DNA from: Arthrobacter sp. MMS18-M83
GTDB taxonomy: Bacteria > Actinomycetota > Actinomycetes > Actinomycetales > Micrococcaceae
NCBI RefSeq assembly: GCF_026683955.1
Contig: NZ_CP113344.1
Location: 1 to 39,587, forward strand
Length of the DNA stretch: 39,587 nt
Direction: 5' to 3'
In this document: positions 1 through 9,171 of the stretch, in pieces
Position numbering within the stretch: the first letter of the stretch is position 1
Layout: each line of letters begins with the position of its first letter
Program-made: the position numbers and the translations under genes
The notes under the pieces: model-generated
Told to the model about the DNA's origin: nothing
The model's database searches: none
The model's input: the letters and a program-made list of their open reading frames with translations, nothing else

Positions 1-377
1 GACTTGTGGGCGACCATGAGGGCGGTGAGCTGTTCAACACCGGCGGGGTGGAGATACCAGCAGCCGGGTATTGTTTCCACGCCGCTGGAGATGTGGCGCA
101 GGATCCTGTTGTTGAGCCAGGACACGAACTCGCCGAGTTCTTTCCACAGCGCCGTTTCGGCGGCCGCGTCCAGGCCGGCCCACCACCACGGCCCGCCCGC
201 CGGATTGGCTGTCAGTTCATTCAGAACCCATTCCATCTGCTCGGCGAGTTCACCGAGGCCGGCTTTGAGCTCATGTATTTCGGCATCCGGCGCCGTGACA
301 TCCTGCTCCACCGGCTCCGGTGCGGGGCCGCCCGCCAGGGCGGCGAGTTCTTCTTCCAACTCTTCTGGGCTGCTCAC
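1..377 (-). CDS. DUF4913-like plasmid transfer-operon protein (partial, runs off left edge)
   Basis: The minus-strand reading frame opens with GTG at 377 and is still open at base 1, so at least 125 residues are present and the C-terminus is missing. The GTG overlaps the stop of the coupling-protein frame (GTGA, 374-377), which indicates translational coupling. The N-terminus is acidic and Glu/Ala/Pro rich. It is followed by a Trp-rich segment (WVLNEL, then GGPWWW) and a CWYLHPAGVEQLTAL stretch resembling the W-x-H-P-x-x-x-x-L-x-A-L core of DUF4913 proteins, which often follow VirD4/TraG genes on actinobacterial plasmids. Function is unknown. The family call rests on motif resemblance only. 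Confidence 0.6.
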   Translation of the reverse strand, partial: MSSPEELEEELAALAGGPAPEPVEQDVTAPDAEIHELKAGLGELAEQMEWVLNELTANPAGGPWWWAGLDAAAETALWKELGEFVSWLNNRILRHISSGVETIPGCWYLHPAGVEQLTALMVAHK

Positions 378-2154
378 GCTGCCGCCTCGTCGGTTTCGAG
401 CTCGCTGATCAGCAGCGGCGTGGTGCCTTCCTTTTCCGCGCACCAATCCAGGGAAGCCTGGAACTGCGCTGCGTCGGATCGTTCCCACCAGGGCGTGAGT
501 GTGACAACGGCCTCAAGTTCGCGGTAGAGAAGCAGTGCGGTGTCTTCAGGGAGCTTACGGATCTCTTCCGGGCGCATTTTCACGTCCAGCTGCCGGCTCA
601 GCGAGGTGGACACTTGCGGATCTCCTTGCTTGTCCACCGTCGTGGATGTTGTCTGGTGATCCACGTAGTGGGATCCGATCAGCTCCGAGACGCGGCGCAG
701 GAAGTCACTGTCGCCGGAGCCACCAAAAACGACCTTCGCCGAAGCGCCGGTGAAGAAAATCGTCTCGGCACCCTTTTTCCCCACCGCTCCTCGAGCTGGC
801 CGTAGCCTTGAGCCCACAGCCAGGTATGCAGGCCCGAGCCGCCGCCGGTGGTCATCTGTTTCGGGAGGGAAGGAATCGGACAAACGTTCGGGACCTCATC
901 CAGGAGGAACGTCAGGCCGGACGTGAGCCGCCCGTTGGGGTTCTTCCTCGCCAGTGCCTGGCCTTCGGTGGCGATGGACTCGACCAACGCCGTGACCAGC
1001 GGTGCGGTGCCCATCGCCGAGTCATCATCGACCAAGCAATACAGTGTGTCGTCGCTCTGGCAGAAGTCAGTGATGTTGATCTGTGGCTCGTCCTCTGCCG
1101 GGCAGAGCATCGCCAGCACCGACTCGACCATCATCGGATCCAACACCCGGAACAGGGTCGTGCGCGTGTTGCCGATGGTTTTGGGGTTGTCTTTGCGGCA
1201 CCACTGATCCAGATCGTTTTTCCACAGCCGGGCGGTGGTGGACTGCGCGGCGATGATTTTGGCCGGTTCCTCGTTCTCGAAGTGCGCGGCCCAGTACATG
1301 ACATCACGCATCGTCCCGCCCTTCTTCAGAGCGGCAGCGTGCAGGAGGGCGCGGATGATTTTCCGGCAACCATCGGCGAAGTGGTCTTTGCTCGCCGAGT
1401 CTTCCGTGCCGCTTGGCATGGCGTTGACCATGCCCCCGGCCCGGGCAATCGCTACCTTGGGATCCTCACACCCGGCCACAAGATCCCATTTGAGCTTGTC
1501 AGGCCAGTTCGTGAGCCCGTCAAAGTCGGCGACGAAACAATGCCCCTTCCTGGAACGGTGCAAAATGGTCGCCCGCATCACGTCCGGCCGGGTGCTGGTG
1601 GTGACCAAGGCACCCTCCGTTTCCACAACCTTGGGGATCACCATGCGTGAGGACTTACCGCCGCGCGGAACGGACAGGCCGGCCCCGGTGTCTTCACGGC
1701 GCAGCGGTACCGCTTTGCCTTCAAGCGTCATGGGCGCATCGACGAGTTCAAGGTTTCCCTTGCCTTTGATACGGCCCACGATTTCCTTGTGCGTGTTCAG
1801 TGCCGGGCCGTGGGCTTTGGCGGCCTTTTTCTTCTTCCTGCGCAGAATCAGCCAGATCGTCAGGCCGAACCGCAGGACGAAGAACAGCACCAGGAGGATG
1901 ATCCAGACCGTCACCGGGCCCTGCTCGGGGATGGGTCCGTGCTCCGCGACGGCCGTCACCGACCCGCCGCGGAGCACGGAGAACAGCCCCCGCCAGGTGT
2001 CCAGGAGGTTGCTGATGTTCTGCCCGGCCGTGAAGACCAGGGACAGGTGCCAGGTCAGGAACGCCGCCACGGCCCAGGACCCTAACTCAATCTGTGCCTT
2101 CGTCTTCGCGCTCAGCCCGGCCCGGGCCGGGCCGGGCTGAATCGTGGTGCTCAT
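374..2154 (-). CDS. VirD4/TraG-type conjugative coupling ATPase, interrupted by a -1 frameshift
   Basis: The coupling protein would bring the relaxosome to the type IV channel at the inner membrane. The start ATG (2154) overlaps the VirB4 stop (ATGA). Two N-terminal hydrophobic segments (about residues 26-42 and 82-104) are followed by a Lys/Arg cluster. A P-loop-like PRGGKSS lies near residues 163-169, and a Walker B FLLDEV and the NVCPIP...GGGSGLHTWLWAQGYGQLEERWG region typical of the TraM-recognition domain come later. The frame then breaks: frame 0 runs to 679 with unrelated residues, while the -1 frame carries the expected AETI..AKVVFGGSGD..LRRVSELIG tail to the stop at 374. Joining them at the A5 tract (774-778) gives about 593 residues, a normal family length. 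It could be a sequencing error, a real mutation, or programmed frameshifting. Confidence 0.85.
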
Positions 2155-3662
2155 CGGGCACCCTCTTCGGTGGAAAGGGCCGTGTCCGTGTCTGTCATCT
2201 TCTTCTCCCATTCCGAGCGGATGTGCTGGACTTCCGTTTCCGGGTTCCCGGCACCGACCTTGAAAATGTGGTGGCCGTTGTCCAGGTTCTCGATGATCGG
2301 CGCGGTTTCGCGCTGGAATCCGAAAGTCTCCTGGCACCACTTCGCCTCTTCGGGACGGTTCTGCCGGTACACGTGAATCGTGTGGGCCTCCTGGATGACG
2401 GCCATGCCCGGTGAACCCACGGGAACGTCAGAGCCCTTGTGCATCACGAAAATGTTGGAAAATCCCAGTCCCCGGGCGAGCTTCTGATTGGACCGTGCCT
2501 GCTTGGCAAGCTCGGTACCCATGATGTACCAGGCCTCTTCGGTGATGACGTTCGTTTTCCACCCGCGCTCCCTGCGCGCGGTGGCCAGCAGCCACAGATT
2601 CGCGACCCCCATGACCGTGGGAATGCACGGGCCGGCATCCGGCAGCTGGGAGATATCGAAGCTGGTGATCTTCCCGTCGAGCTTCACCTCTTTGGAGGTT
2701 TCACCATCAAAGACCGTGCCGTAGGAGTCCAACAGGTCATCAAAGACCCAGCGGATCGACAGGCCCGCCTGGTGCAGCCGTTCCACCGCCGCTCCCGACA
2801 TCCCCACCAACGAGGGCTCATGGACATCGATGAAGCCCAGGCGCCGGACGAAATCATCCAGCGTCGGTTTCCGGCCGCCCTCAAACGCCTTCAACAATGA
2901 ACGGTAAGCCAGACGGATCGTTTTGCGTTCCCACTCATCGGCGATGACACCGCTACGGACCAGAGACGGGATCGTGTAGAGCAGCTCTAGGTGGTTGTCT
3001 CCGCCGTCGTCGTTCCTGGAGGACAGACCCGGATCGACAAGGTTCCACCTTGTGCTGCTCTCATCCATGGTGAACCGCAGCGGGTCATGGCCATAGTGGC
3101 GGCAGAGCTCCGAGTACTCGCCCTCCCCGGCCTGATCCTTCTTGTCGAAGATCACCGCACGCCGGTCTTTGAGGATCAGGGGCCGGATCACGTAGTTGCA
3201 CTTGACCAAGGAGGACTTGGCCGAGCCCACATCGCCCAGGACAATCACGCCGGTGGAGGTAACAATTTTCGGGGTGGAGTTATAGCCGGTGATCGGGTCC
3301 GAGTTCACACCCGTCCGGCTCATCACATCCCGGCCCTGGCTCACGCCCGAAGCACCGGTAGGCGCGGCAATCAGTGTGGTGTTCAGAATCTCGGCTTGCT
3401 TCGTGGACGTCGGAGAACCCGGAAGGGCCGGGGCGTAGAAGCCCTTGGCCGCTTTGCTGTCGCTCTTGCGCAGCAGCGAGCCCCGGGAAATCCACGGCAG
3501 CCACTCATTCGGGTCAGCGTCCGCCGCCGCGATCGTCGCATCAGGGGCAGCAAATTTGCTGCGCGTCTTCTGCACCCAGCCGGGGGCTTTCGTGGGATCC
3601 TGTCCCCGGGCAGGGTCCGGCTCAGTAGCGGCCGGGTTTGGCTCCAGCGTCGTATCGATCAT
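2151..3662 (-). CDS. VirB4-type conjugation ATPase (C-terminal motor part)
   Basis: This 503-residue cytosolic ATPase would power assembly of, or transport by, the type IV secretion channel. The P-loop is GDVGSAKSS at residues 143-151 and the Walker B-type motif is ITEEAW (glutamates near 375-376), as in VirB4/TraE-type ATPases. The conserved YIMGTELAKQARSNQKLARGLG stretch that follows, together with an FVMHKGSDV sensor-like segment, fits the same family. It lacks a VirB4 N-terminal domain; that role seems to fall to the SCO6880-like protein just upstream. The start at 3662 overlaps the upstream stop (ATGA) and the stop overlaps the VirD4 start (ATGA), so the three genes are translationally coupled. 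An in-frame extension to 3830 is rejected because it lies wholly inside the upstream gene. Confidence 0.88.
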   Translation of the reverse strand: MIDTTLEPNPAATEPDPARGQDPTKAPGWVQKTRSKFAAPDATIAAADADPNEWLPWISRGSLLRKSDSKAAKGFYAPALPGSPTSTKQAEILNTTLIAAPTGASGVSQGRDVMSRTGVNSDPITGYNSTPKIVTSTGVIVLGDVGSAKSSLVKCNYVIRPLILKDRRAVIFDKKDQAGEGEYSELCRHYGHDPLRFTMDESSTRWNLVDPGLSSRNDDGGDNHLELLYTIPSLVRSGVIADEWERKTIRLAYRSLLKAFEGGRKPTLDDFVRRLGFIDVHEPSLVGMSGAAVERLHQAGLSIRWVFDDLLDSYGTVFDGETSKEVKLDGKITSFDISQLPDAGPCIPTVMGVANLWLLATARRERGWKTNVITEEAWYIMGTELAKQARSNQKLARGLGFSNIFVMHKGSDVPVGSPGMAVIQEAHTIHVYRQNRPEEAKWCQETFGFQRETAPIIENLDNGHHIFKVGAGNPETEVQHIRSEWEKKMTDTDTALSTEEGAR

Positions 3663-5284
3663 GAGATTGCGTCCTTGTCCCCGTTGCCGGCCAAGCGGTC
3701 CATCATTTTGCTTCCGAAGCTCTTCCTTGCGGGCTTGAGCCCGCGCACAATCGGCCACGTCGTCCCCGACGCCGCCGACTGGTAAGAATCCAGCCACACC
3801 AGACGGTTCACACCGGCGTCCGTGGTGCACGCGTCCGTGAGCTGGCGGCAGGATTCCGCCAGTCCCTCGCGGGTCTTGGCGGACAGGGTCACGAAACCGA
3901 TCCAGTTATCGCCATGGTGCTGCGAGCCTTCTTCAAGGTCATCCACGCGCCTCTTCGAGGACCCCTTTTTCACGCGGCCGCTCGAATCGGCGATCTTGCC
4001 CGCCTGCGTCAGGGACGCCTCATCGGAAAGGTCCCTGACCAGGTCCTGTTTCGCGGCGTGCCTGGCCTCGGCGGCCGGGACGAGTTCGTGATGAAAGGCC
4101 ACCGTCCGGACACTGTTCACCGCGGCGCCCATCAGCAAAGCAAAAACCCAGTATTGGGTACGCGGGGAGGTGATGACGTTCTCGGCCGTGATCTTCGCCG
4201 TCCGGTGCCACCACTGCACCCGCTCCCCGGAGACGGGATCCACGCCATGGACGACATGAGCGGACTTCTCATCATGAGAGCGAATGCCCAACCGTGTCGG
4301 GTCAACGTCCGCGACCATTTCAATGGGCCGGGACGGGTTTTGCTGGTGCAGAATAATCGCGGCCGTCGCACGCGCCGTCAAAGGTTCCACCTCACGGAAA
4401 CGTGTTTTCCGCAAGGCCCGGGTCATCGAGGCAATCTCTTCGTCCATCAACGACCTCCACCCGTCCCGGCCCGGACCCTTCCGGGCCGCCGCCAGCTTGA
4501 ATTCAGGGGTCAAGGGCCACGCGACCGTGACGTAGTGCTTCTGGATCAGGGTCCCGGCCGCTGTGAGGGCAAGGACTTCCTCATAGGACTTCACGGCATC
4601 AGGCAGCGCATCAGGGGCAAGGTTGTTCATCATCCACTGCTCCTGGAACGCCAGATCCGGGGGAAGAACCCGTGTCATGGGCATGATCTTTTTCGCCAGT
4701 GTTGACGCCGGCGCCCGGCTCGCGAGCAGCTTGCCGAACGCGATCTGGGAGGCCCGGGCGGACTCGGCACTCTCAATGCCGCGCAGCTGCCCCGAAACAC
4801 TGAAAACCACGGACAGGTACGCGTCTTCACCGGAGGGGGCATGCCAGGCAATGCCCGGCGTCCGGGCACTCTTTTGAAGCCACCCCATGCCGTCGGCACC
4901 GTCAGGGCGTTCCCGGACGGCGTTCAGGATCCGCGCTTTCTCCTTGGCCCCTTTGACTTTCCCGGCCTCCGCCTGCGCGGCCTCCCACGCTTCCGGGGTG
5001 TAGGGCTCGAACTTGTCCGTGCCGTCCTTGATCCGCTCTTTGATCCGGATCCGGTCAGTGCGGCGCTCCAGCGCCGTCCCGTGATGGGTTGAGGTGGTCA
5101 ACGCTAAAACAATCCCGCACCCGAGAACACCGACCAGCAGGCCGATGAAGCCGAAGTTCATCACCCCGAACAATCCCACGATGAAGAAAAAAGCCAGCCC
5201 AACAATCCGGGGACGTGAATGAGTCCTGCCGAAGAAGGACCGGTGCCCGGACTCACCACCAAGGACGCGCAGATCCTCACTCAT
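3659..5284 (-). CDS. SCO6880/PrgI-like type IV secretion membrane protein
   Basis: The 541-residue protein begins MSEDLRVLGG and has two adjacent hydrophobic segments (about 27-43 and 45-63), the PrgI-like anchor. A long soluble part follows that resembles the N-terminal domain of VirB4 proteins. This is the arrangement of the actinobacterial SCO6880 family, which works beside a separate VirB4 ATPase at the channel base. A GGAAGGG ribosome-binding site sits about 9 bases before the ATG at 5284, so that start is preferred over the in-frame one at 5368. The gene overlaps the upstream VirB6-like stop by 8 bases and the downstream VirB4 start by 4. A further short hydrophobic stretch near residue 390 (YWVFALLMGAAV) may be membrane-associated. 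Confidence 0.8.
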   Translation of the reverse strand: MSEDLRVLGGESGHRSFFGRTHSRPRIVGLAFFFIVGLFGVMNFGFIGLLVGVLGCGIVLALTTSTHHGTALERRTDRIRIKERIKDGTDKFEPYTPEAWEAAQAEAGKVKGAKEKARILNAVRERPDGADGMGWLQKSARTPGIAWHAPSGEDAYLSVVFSVSGQLRGIESAESARASQIAFGKLLASRAPASTLAKKIMPMTRVLPPDLAFQEQWMMNNLAPDALPDAVKSYEEVLALTAAGTLIQKHYVTVAWPLTPEFKLAAARKGPGRDGWRSLMDEEIASMTRALRKTRFREVEPLTARATAAIILHQQNPSRPIEMVADVDPTRLGIRSHDEKSAHVVHGVDPVSGERVQWWHRTAKITAENVITSPRTQYWVFALLMGAAVNSVRTVAFHHELVPAAEARHAAKQDLVRDLSDEASLTQAGKIADSSGRVKKGSSKRRVDDLEEGSQHHGDNWIGFVTLSAKTREGLAESCRQLTDACTTDAGVNRLVWLDSYQSAASGTTWPIVRGLKPARKSFGSKMMDRLAGNGDKDAIS

Positions 5285-6761
5285 TTGCGTACCCTTCCGA
5301 CTGGTCATCAAGCTGATCCGTGGCCTGGTCCATCGCCGCGTGGGCAGTATCGGCGGTCTTCCCGGCAACCTTGTTCACCGCGGCGGCCGCCAACAGCGGA
5401 ATACCCACCGCAGCACCCACACCCGTCGCGGAACTGGCCGCGCCGGCAGCGGCCATGCCCTCAGCACCGGCAGCTGCACCGCCACCACCAGCAGCAGCGG
5501 CACTGCCGCCGGCCCCCGCAGCGCCCTTCGCCGCTCCCTGGGCAGCGGCACCGCCGCCGGCGTCAGCGGCATTCATGGACGCCAGATGGTTGGAAAGGGC
5601 TTTACGTTCAGTTGCCGGGGCAGCCCAGCCCATCCCATCGGCCGTGTTGGTCGTGGCAGGCGCGCTATCACTGGCGCCACCGGAATTCCGGGCCATCTCA
5701 CGGGCCTGGGTGGAATTAGCCGGCCCCGCCGTCGGCGCGCTGCCGCCCCCGCCATCACCGGCGGGACCGCCCTGCCCTCCCGCACCGGCCGGGATCACCA
5801 TCGCGAACTTCATCAACTTCCACGGCGCAAGGCCAACGGCGATCATCGCGATGATCGCCACACCGAGCTGGACAAGGGTTTTCAGCCCGTCCGACCACTC
5901 AGCAAAAATGATCGACCCGGAAACCATCGTGAACGTGAAGCCCAGCAGGAAAAACAGCAGGGAGTGCATGGCCATGATGCCCACCCACAACACCGCAATA
6001 CGGCGGCCGTGCCGGCGGTGGCCCTTGGAAACAATCCACACCCACCCCAGCGGGAACAACACACCCGTGAAATACAGGGCAACGAGAGTGACCACGAGGA
6101 TCCCCAGCGTCATCACGAGCGCGACGATCATGAAGAACATCAGCCCGATACCGACGAACACGCCGCCGATCACCGCGCCCGGATTCACATCATCGATCAT
6201 CTTCGTGAACGAGGTCACCGTGGTGTCGGCAGCCCCCGTGATCCCCCAGGCAATGAACGAGTCCGACAAGGCGCTGAAGAACTTAACAACAAACCAGCCA
6301 AGCATCGGCCCATACAAGGCACCGAAAAAGAACTGGGCCGTCTGAGGGCCCAAAGACTCCATCAGGTCCCGTGTGGACATCGTCCCCCGGGCGACCTTCG
6401 CGAACTGCACCGCAAGCAAAACAACCCAGACAAAGATCGCCGACGCGAAAGAAATCGCGTAAGCGTTCAGGAACCACTGCGCCGACAGATCAGGCTCCGT
6501 CGCGTGCGCCAACGCCGGCAACACATCATGCGCCAGCCCCTTCGCACCATCCTGCAGAAGCTTGAAAATATAGCCCGCAGGATCAGACGCGAAATTAGCC
6601 ACATTCACGACCGCCTTCGCGGTATCACCAACAGCCCCAGGAACAGCAGCAACAGCCTTCGCGCCACCAACAACAGCATTTGCCGCGCCGCCGATTATGG
6701 TCGCTGCCACTCCAATTGGATCCGGTTGCCCGTTGTCGGCCAAGACAATCGCAATCAACAT
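5277..6761 (-). CDS. VirB6/TrbL-like polytopic conjugation membrane protein with Ala/Gly-rich tail
   Basis: The 494-residue protein would form part of the membrane channel. An N-terminal hydrophobic stretch (MLIAIVLA) may be a signal or anchor. It is followed by an Ala/Val-rich amphipathic region and about six transmembrane segments in the middle (for example FASAIFVWVVLLAVQFA, VFVGIGLMFFMIVALVM and LHSLLFFLLGFTF-type helices). The last 170 residues are low-complexity Ala/Gly with a charged end, as in many VirB6/TrbL-like proteins. A G6 run lies 9 bases before ATG 6761. An alternative ATG at 6770 would have no spacing, so 6761 is chosen. The start lies 2 bases past the stop of the upstream gene. 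The repeat-rich tail is where sequencing or alignment errors would be most likely. Confidence 0.8.
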   Translation of the reverse strand: MLIAIVLADNGQPDPIGVAATIIGGAANAVVGGAKAVAAVPGAVGDTAKAVVNVANFASDPAGYIFKLLQDGAKGLAHDVLPALAHATEPDLSAQWFLNAYAISFASAIFVWVVLLAVQFAKVARGTMSTRDLMESLGPQTAQFFFGALYGPMLGWFVVKFFSALSDSFIAWGITGAADTTVTSFTKMIDDVNPGAVIGGVFVGIGLMFFMIVALVMTLGILVVTLVALYFTGVLFPLGWVWIVSKGHRRHGRRIAVLWVGIMAMHSLLFFLLGFTFTMVSGSIIFAEWSDGLKTLVQLGVAIIAMIAVGLAPWKLMKFAMVIPAGAGGQGGPAGDGGGGSAPTAGPANSTQAREMARNSGGASDSAPATTNTADGMGWAAPATERKALSNHLASMNAADAGGGAAAQGAAKGAAGAGGSAAAAGGGGAAAGAEGMAAAGAASSATGVGAAVGIPLLAAAAVNKVAGKTADTAHAAMDQATDQLDDQSEGYANE

Positions 6762-6763
6762 AG

Positions 6764-7456
6764 CTAGCATCCCCCCACGAATGACGTGCCCTGGCTGAAT
6801 ACCTGATCGGGCACGCGACTGGGTTCCATCTTTGAAATCTTCCAGACACCCGACTCCCACACGAGAGTGACAGTGAAGCTGACGCCACGGTTTTGCGGGT
6901 CAACAGCTGTCCCGTTGATCACGACCGTGCTGCCCACAGTTATTTGGGCCTGGTCCGCCTCGGCCGATTCAACGAAGTACTTCCCTTGGGCCATCGAAGT
7001 CGTAATGGTTTGCCCTGGCTGAGCAACAGGTCGTGCCGAAAAAGTCCCCGCCAGGTCCTTCATGTCCGGCGTAGCCTTCGCAGCTGCCATGGTCTTGCTG
7101 ACCAGCCCTGAATCCCCTGCCGGAGGAAATGGATACTGTGCCTGCCAGCGAAGAAACGCGGCGGTGAGTTCGATTGCGCCGAGAGTGGTGTGTGGTGCTT
7201 TTCCTTGCGCGGCAATGAGTGCTGCAGCGGTCCGGTCCGGTCCGGCGAGGCACCCGTTGGCCAGGCCCGGACCCACCGGCGCAGACGTGGCGGTGGGAGT
7301 TGGATCAACGACTGCCTGTGGTGCGGGCCGCAGCGCATACCAGCTGGCCACGGCCACGACCAGGACGACGAGGATCGTAATGATCAAGGCTACTTTCAGC
7401 CAAGGCCCCGGTGTTGGTTTGGTGGTGTCCGGAAGTTCGGCGCTGCGGCGGCTCAT
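6764..7456 (-). CDS. Bitopic VirB8/TcpC-like transfer protein
   Basis: The 230-residue protein has a short cytoplasmic N-terminus, one transmembrane helix (about residues 20-43, LKVALIITILVVLVVAVASWYAL), a Pro/Thr-rich linker and an extracellular domain. The C-terminal half (AQITVGSTVVINGTAVDPQNRGVSFTV...ESGVWKISKME) has the strand pattern of an NTF2-like fold, as in VirB8 and TcpC. Topology and operon position make a periplasmic-type scaffold role likely. The identification is structural rather than from a strict motif. The start ATG overlaps the TAA stop of the preceding gene by one base, and the stop lies 2 bases before the VirB6-like start. Confidence 0.65.
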   Translation of the reverse strand: MSRRSAELPDTTKPTPGPWLKVALIITILVVLVVAVASWYALRPAPQAVVDPTPTATSAPVGPGLANGCLAGPDRTAAALIAAQGKAPHTTLGAIELTAAFLRWQAQYPFPPAGDSGLVSKTMAAAKATPDMKDLAGTFSARPVAQPGQTITTSMAQGKYFVESAEADQAQITVGSTVVINGTAVDPQNRGVSFTVTLVWESGVWKISKMEPSRVPDQVFSQGTSFVGGC

Positions 7457-7812
7457 TAGCCGACCACCGCGAGAATCGCGGAGACGATCACGCCAAGGGC
7501 CGCCAAACCAACCAGACCGATACCCGCGTTTTTGGCTTTCTTCTTGCCGGCGGCGTGCTGGTGCGGGTTGCTGTCATCGGATTTAGCCATCTCCTGAAAC
7601 CCGACGGCAAGGTAGAAGATGGAAACCACGATGAGCGCCGCCCAGGCACCGGCGAAGAGTTTCTTCCACCAGGCATCGAACTGGACACCGAAGATGGTGA
7701 AGTTCGGGACGATGTTACCGATGGGGTTATCTATCGCCATCGGCAAGGCCACATGCTGGCCGATGACCTGAAGTGTTCCGATGTGCTCCGTGAGAGCGAT
7801 TACTGCTGACAT
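7456..7812 (-). CDS. Small two-helix membrane protein of the transfer operon (VirB2-like position)
   Basis: The 118-residue protein has two hydrophobic helices (about 49-70, and 97-118 at the very C-terminus) separated by a Lys/His-rich loop (HQHAAGKKKAKNAG). Small proteins of this topology are the pilin-like VirB2/TrbC or VirB3-like components in other systems, but no specific signature lets me choose. A GAGGGGGAA ribosome-binding site precedes the ATG at 7812. It is coupled to the next gene by a TAATG overlap at 7456. An 84-base gap separates it from the MinD-like gene upstream. Confidence 0.7.
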   Translation of the reverse strand: MSAVIALTEHIGTLQVIGQHVALPMAIDNPIGNIVPNFTIFGVQFDAWWKKLFAGAWAALIVVSIFYLAVGFQEMAKSDDSNPHQHAAGKKKAKNAGIGLVGLAALGVIVSAILAVVG

Positions 7813-7896
7813 TGCTGGGTTCCCCCTCTAGTTCGGCCGACGGCCGCTGACGACAATTTGAAACTGATTGGCAGACAACATGGCGGGTGCTGCCAA

Positions 7897-9090
7897 TCAG
7901 CGCTGGTTGATGGGGGGTTCGACGGCATCCTGCAACTGCACAATCAGGGCGGCCGCAATGCGTACCAAGGCGGCCCGGGTGGCCGGTGCCAACTTCTTGA
8001 TCGTGATCGCGCCGCGTTCGGCCAGGTGCGCGTCGTAAGGAACCGTGAACATGCGGTTCTCGCCGATGCCGGTCTGATGCATAAAGTCCTTCACCAGCCG
8101 CTCGACCTTGTACTCGGGCCGCCCGTCCGAGACGCGCACGACAATCGCCCGCTTCGCGAGCTGGCGGAAGTGCGGATCCTGGTGGGACTCCAGGAAGTGG
8201 AACAACTCCACGGCCTCGCCCATCGAATCGGAGGCGTTCATCATCGGGACCAGGAGCGCGTCCGAGGTGGACATTGCCCCGGCAAATGCCGAGCTCGTGT
8301 AGACGTTCCCGGAGTCCATGGCCCGGATCGTGTAGAACTGATCGATCAGCGCGGCCACGGTCTCGACTGAGTCCTTGTCCAAGGGTGCCCGGCGGACCGG
8401 GCTGGACCCGAAGGTGTGGGCGAAGGAGGTCTGCGGGACGGCGTAGCCCTCCAGCTGCGCCTTCGTGCTCACCTTGGCGGCGTTGAGTACCAGTTCCCCG
8501 ATACCGATGCGCTGCTCGCCTTCGGAGCGTCCGGCGAGCTGCCCGGGATCATCGGAGGCTTCCATCATGGCAAGGGAACCGCCGCGGATGGCGGCAATAG
8601 TGCCGCCGATGCCCAGCGTCAGCGGGGTTTTGGATGAGTTGCCCTTCTTGTTGGCCGCCGTGTAGGCGACGGATCCGCGCTGCCAGGTGGCCTGGCGGAT
8701 GATCTGCTCGCAGCACAACAGCTCGGCGCGTTCCCGGCGTGCAGCTGCTTCGCCCAGGCCCGGGGCCAGCTTCGCGGACCCGCCCGTGAGCTTGTTCAGC
8801 CACCCGTTGAAACCGTGTTCGGCCGGGCCGTCCTGGTAGAAATCATCCAGCTCGTAGCCGCGCCCCAGCACGTAGAACAGGGACTCATCCCCCGCCGGGG
8901 CGGGGGTGGTAACCGCCGCAGTGACGGCCGCCGGAACGGCCGCCGGCTTCGCGTCAAACTCGCGCTCGAAATCCACCAAAGGTGCAGTGGACCCCGTCCC
9001 GGCTACTTCCTTTTTCTCGATTGAATCGGCGGGCTCCGTGTACAGCTCGGCCCGCCGTCCGCCACCAAAAGGCTCGTTATTTTGACTCAT
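7897..9090 (-). CDS. MinD/ParA-like SIMIBI protein of the transfer operon with degenerate P-loop
   Basis: The 397-residue protein has a disordered Ala/Pro-rich N-terminus (to about 70), a linker, and a MinD/ParA-like domain from about 125. In place of the KGGVGKTT Walker A it has KKGNSSKTPLT (148-158), keeping a Lys and Ser/Thr. The MMEASDDPGQLAGRSEG stretch and AMDSGNVYTSSAF...SDALLVPMM match the ATPase core where substrate-sensing aspartates normally sit. Proteins of this type occur beside actinobacterial type IV and type VII secretion genes, and a polar localisation or assembly role is possible but not shown. The gene opens after an 81-base gap that contains two hairpins (see separate entry). 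Confidence 0.75.
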   Translation of the reverse strand: MSQNNEPFGGGRRAELYTEPADSIEKKEVAGTGSTAPLVDFEREFDAKPAAVPAAVTAAVTTPAPAGDESLFYVLGRGYELDDFYQDGPAEHGFNGWLNKLTGGSAKLAPGLGEAAARRERAELLCCEQIIRQATWQRGSVAYTAANKKGNSSKTPLTLGIGGTIAAIRGGSLAMMEASDDPGQLAGRSEGEQRIGIGELVLNAAKVSTKAQLEGYAVPQTSFAHTFGSSPVRRAPLDKDSVETVAALIDQFYTIRAMDSGNVYTSSAFAGAMSTSDALLVPMMNASDSMGEAVELFHFLESHQDPHFRQLAKRAIVVRVSDGRPEYKVERLVKDFMHQTGIGENRMFTVPYDAHLAERGAITIKKLAPATRAALVRIAAALIVQLQDAVEPPINQR

Positions 9091-9171
9091 GATTTCCCCG
9101 TTCGATCAGAAATTTGACATCTTCCCCGGGCTGAAGTCCGGGGGTTCCCTTCCGGCTTATGGCAGCCGGGT
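9091..9171 (-). repeat. Intergenic double hairpin, possible IS200/IS605 (TnpB) end relic
   Basis: The gap holds two consecutive stem-loops: CCGGC/GCCGG (9152-9156 with 9165-9169) and CCCCGG/CCGGGG (9124-9129 with 9138-9143). They are followed on the minus strand by GAAGATGTCAAA. From memory, the order hairpin, GGGAAC, CCCCGG hairpin and GATGTCAA resembles the right end of actinobacterial TnpB-type IS elements. No tnpB gene is present, so it could be a relic, or simply an mRNA-stability structure inside the operon. Confidence 0.35.

Noticed and set aside
5340..6767. Long plus-strand reading frames opposite the VirB6/TrbL-like gene
   Set aside because: They are antisense products of a GC-rich Ala/Gly tail and read as Arg/Pro/His-rich sequence without domains. 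The minus-strand frame has clear membrane helices and operon overlaps.
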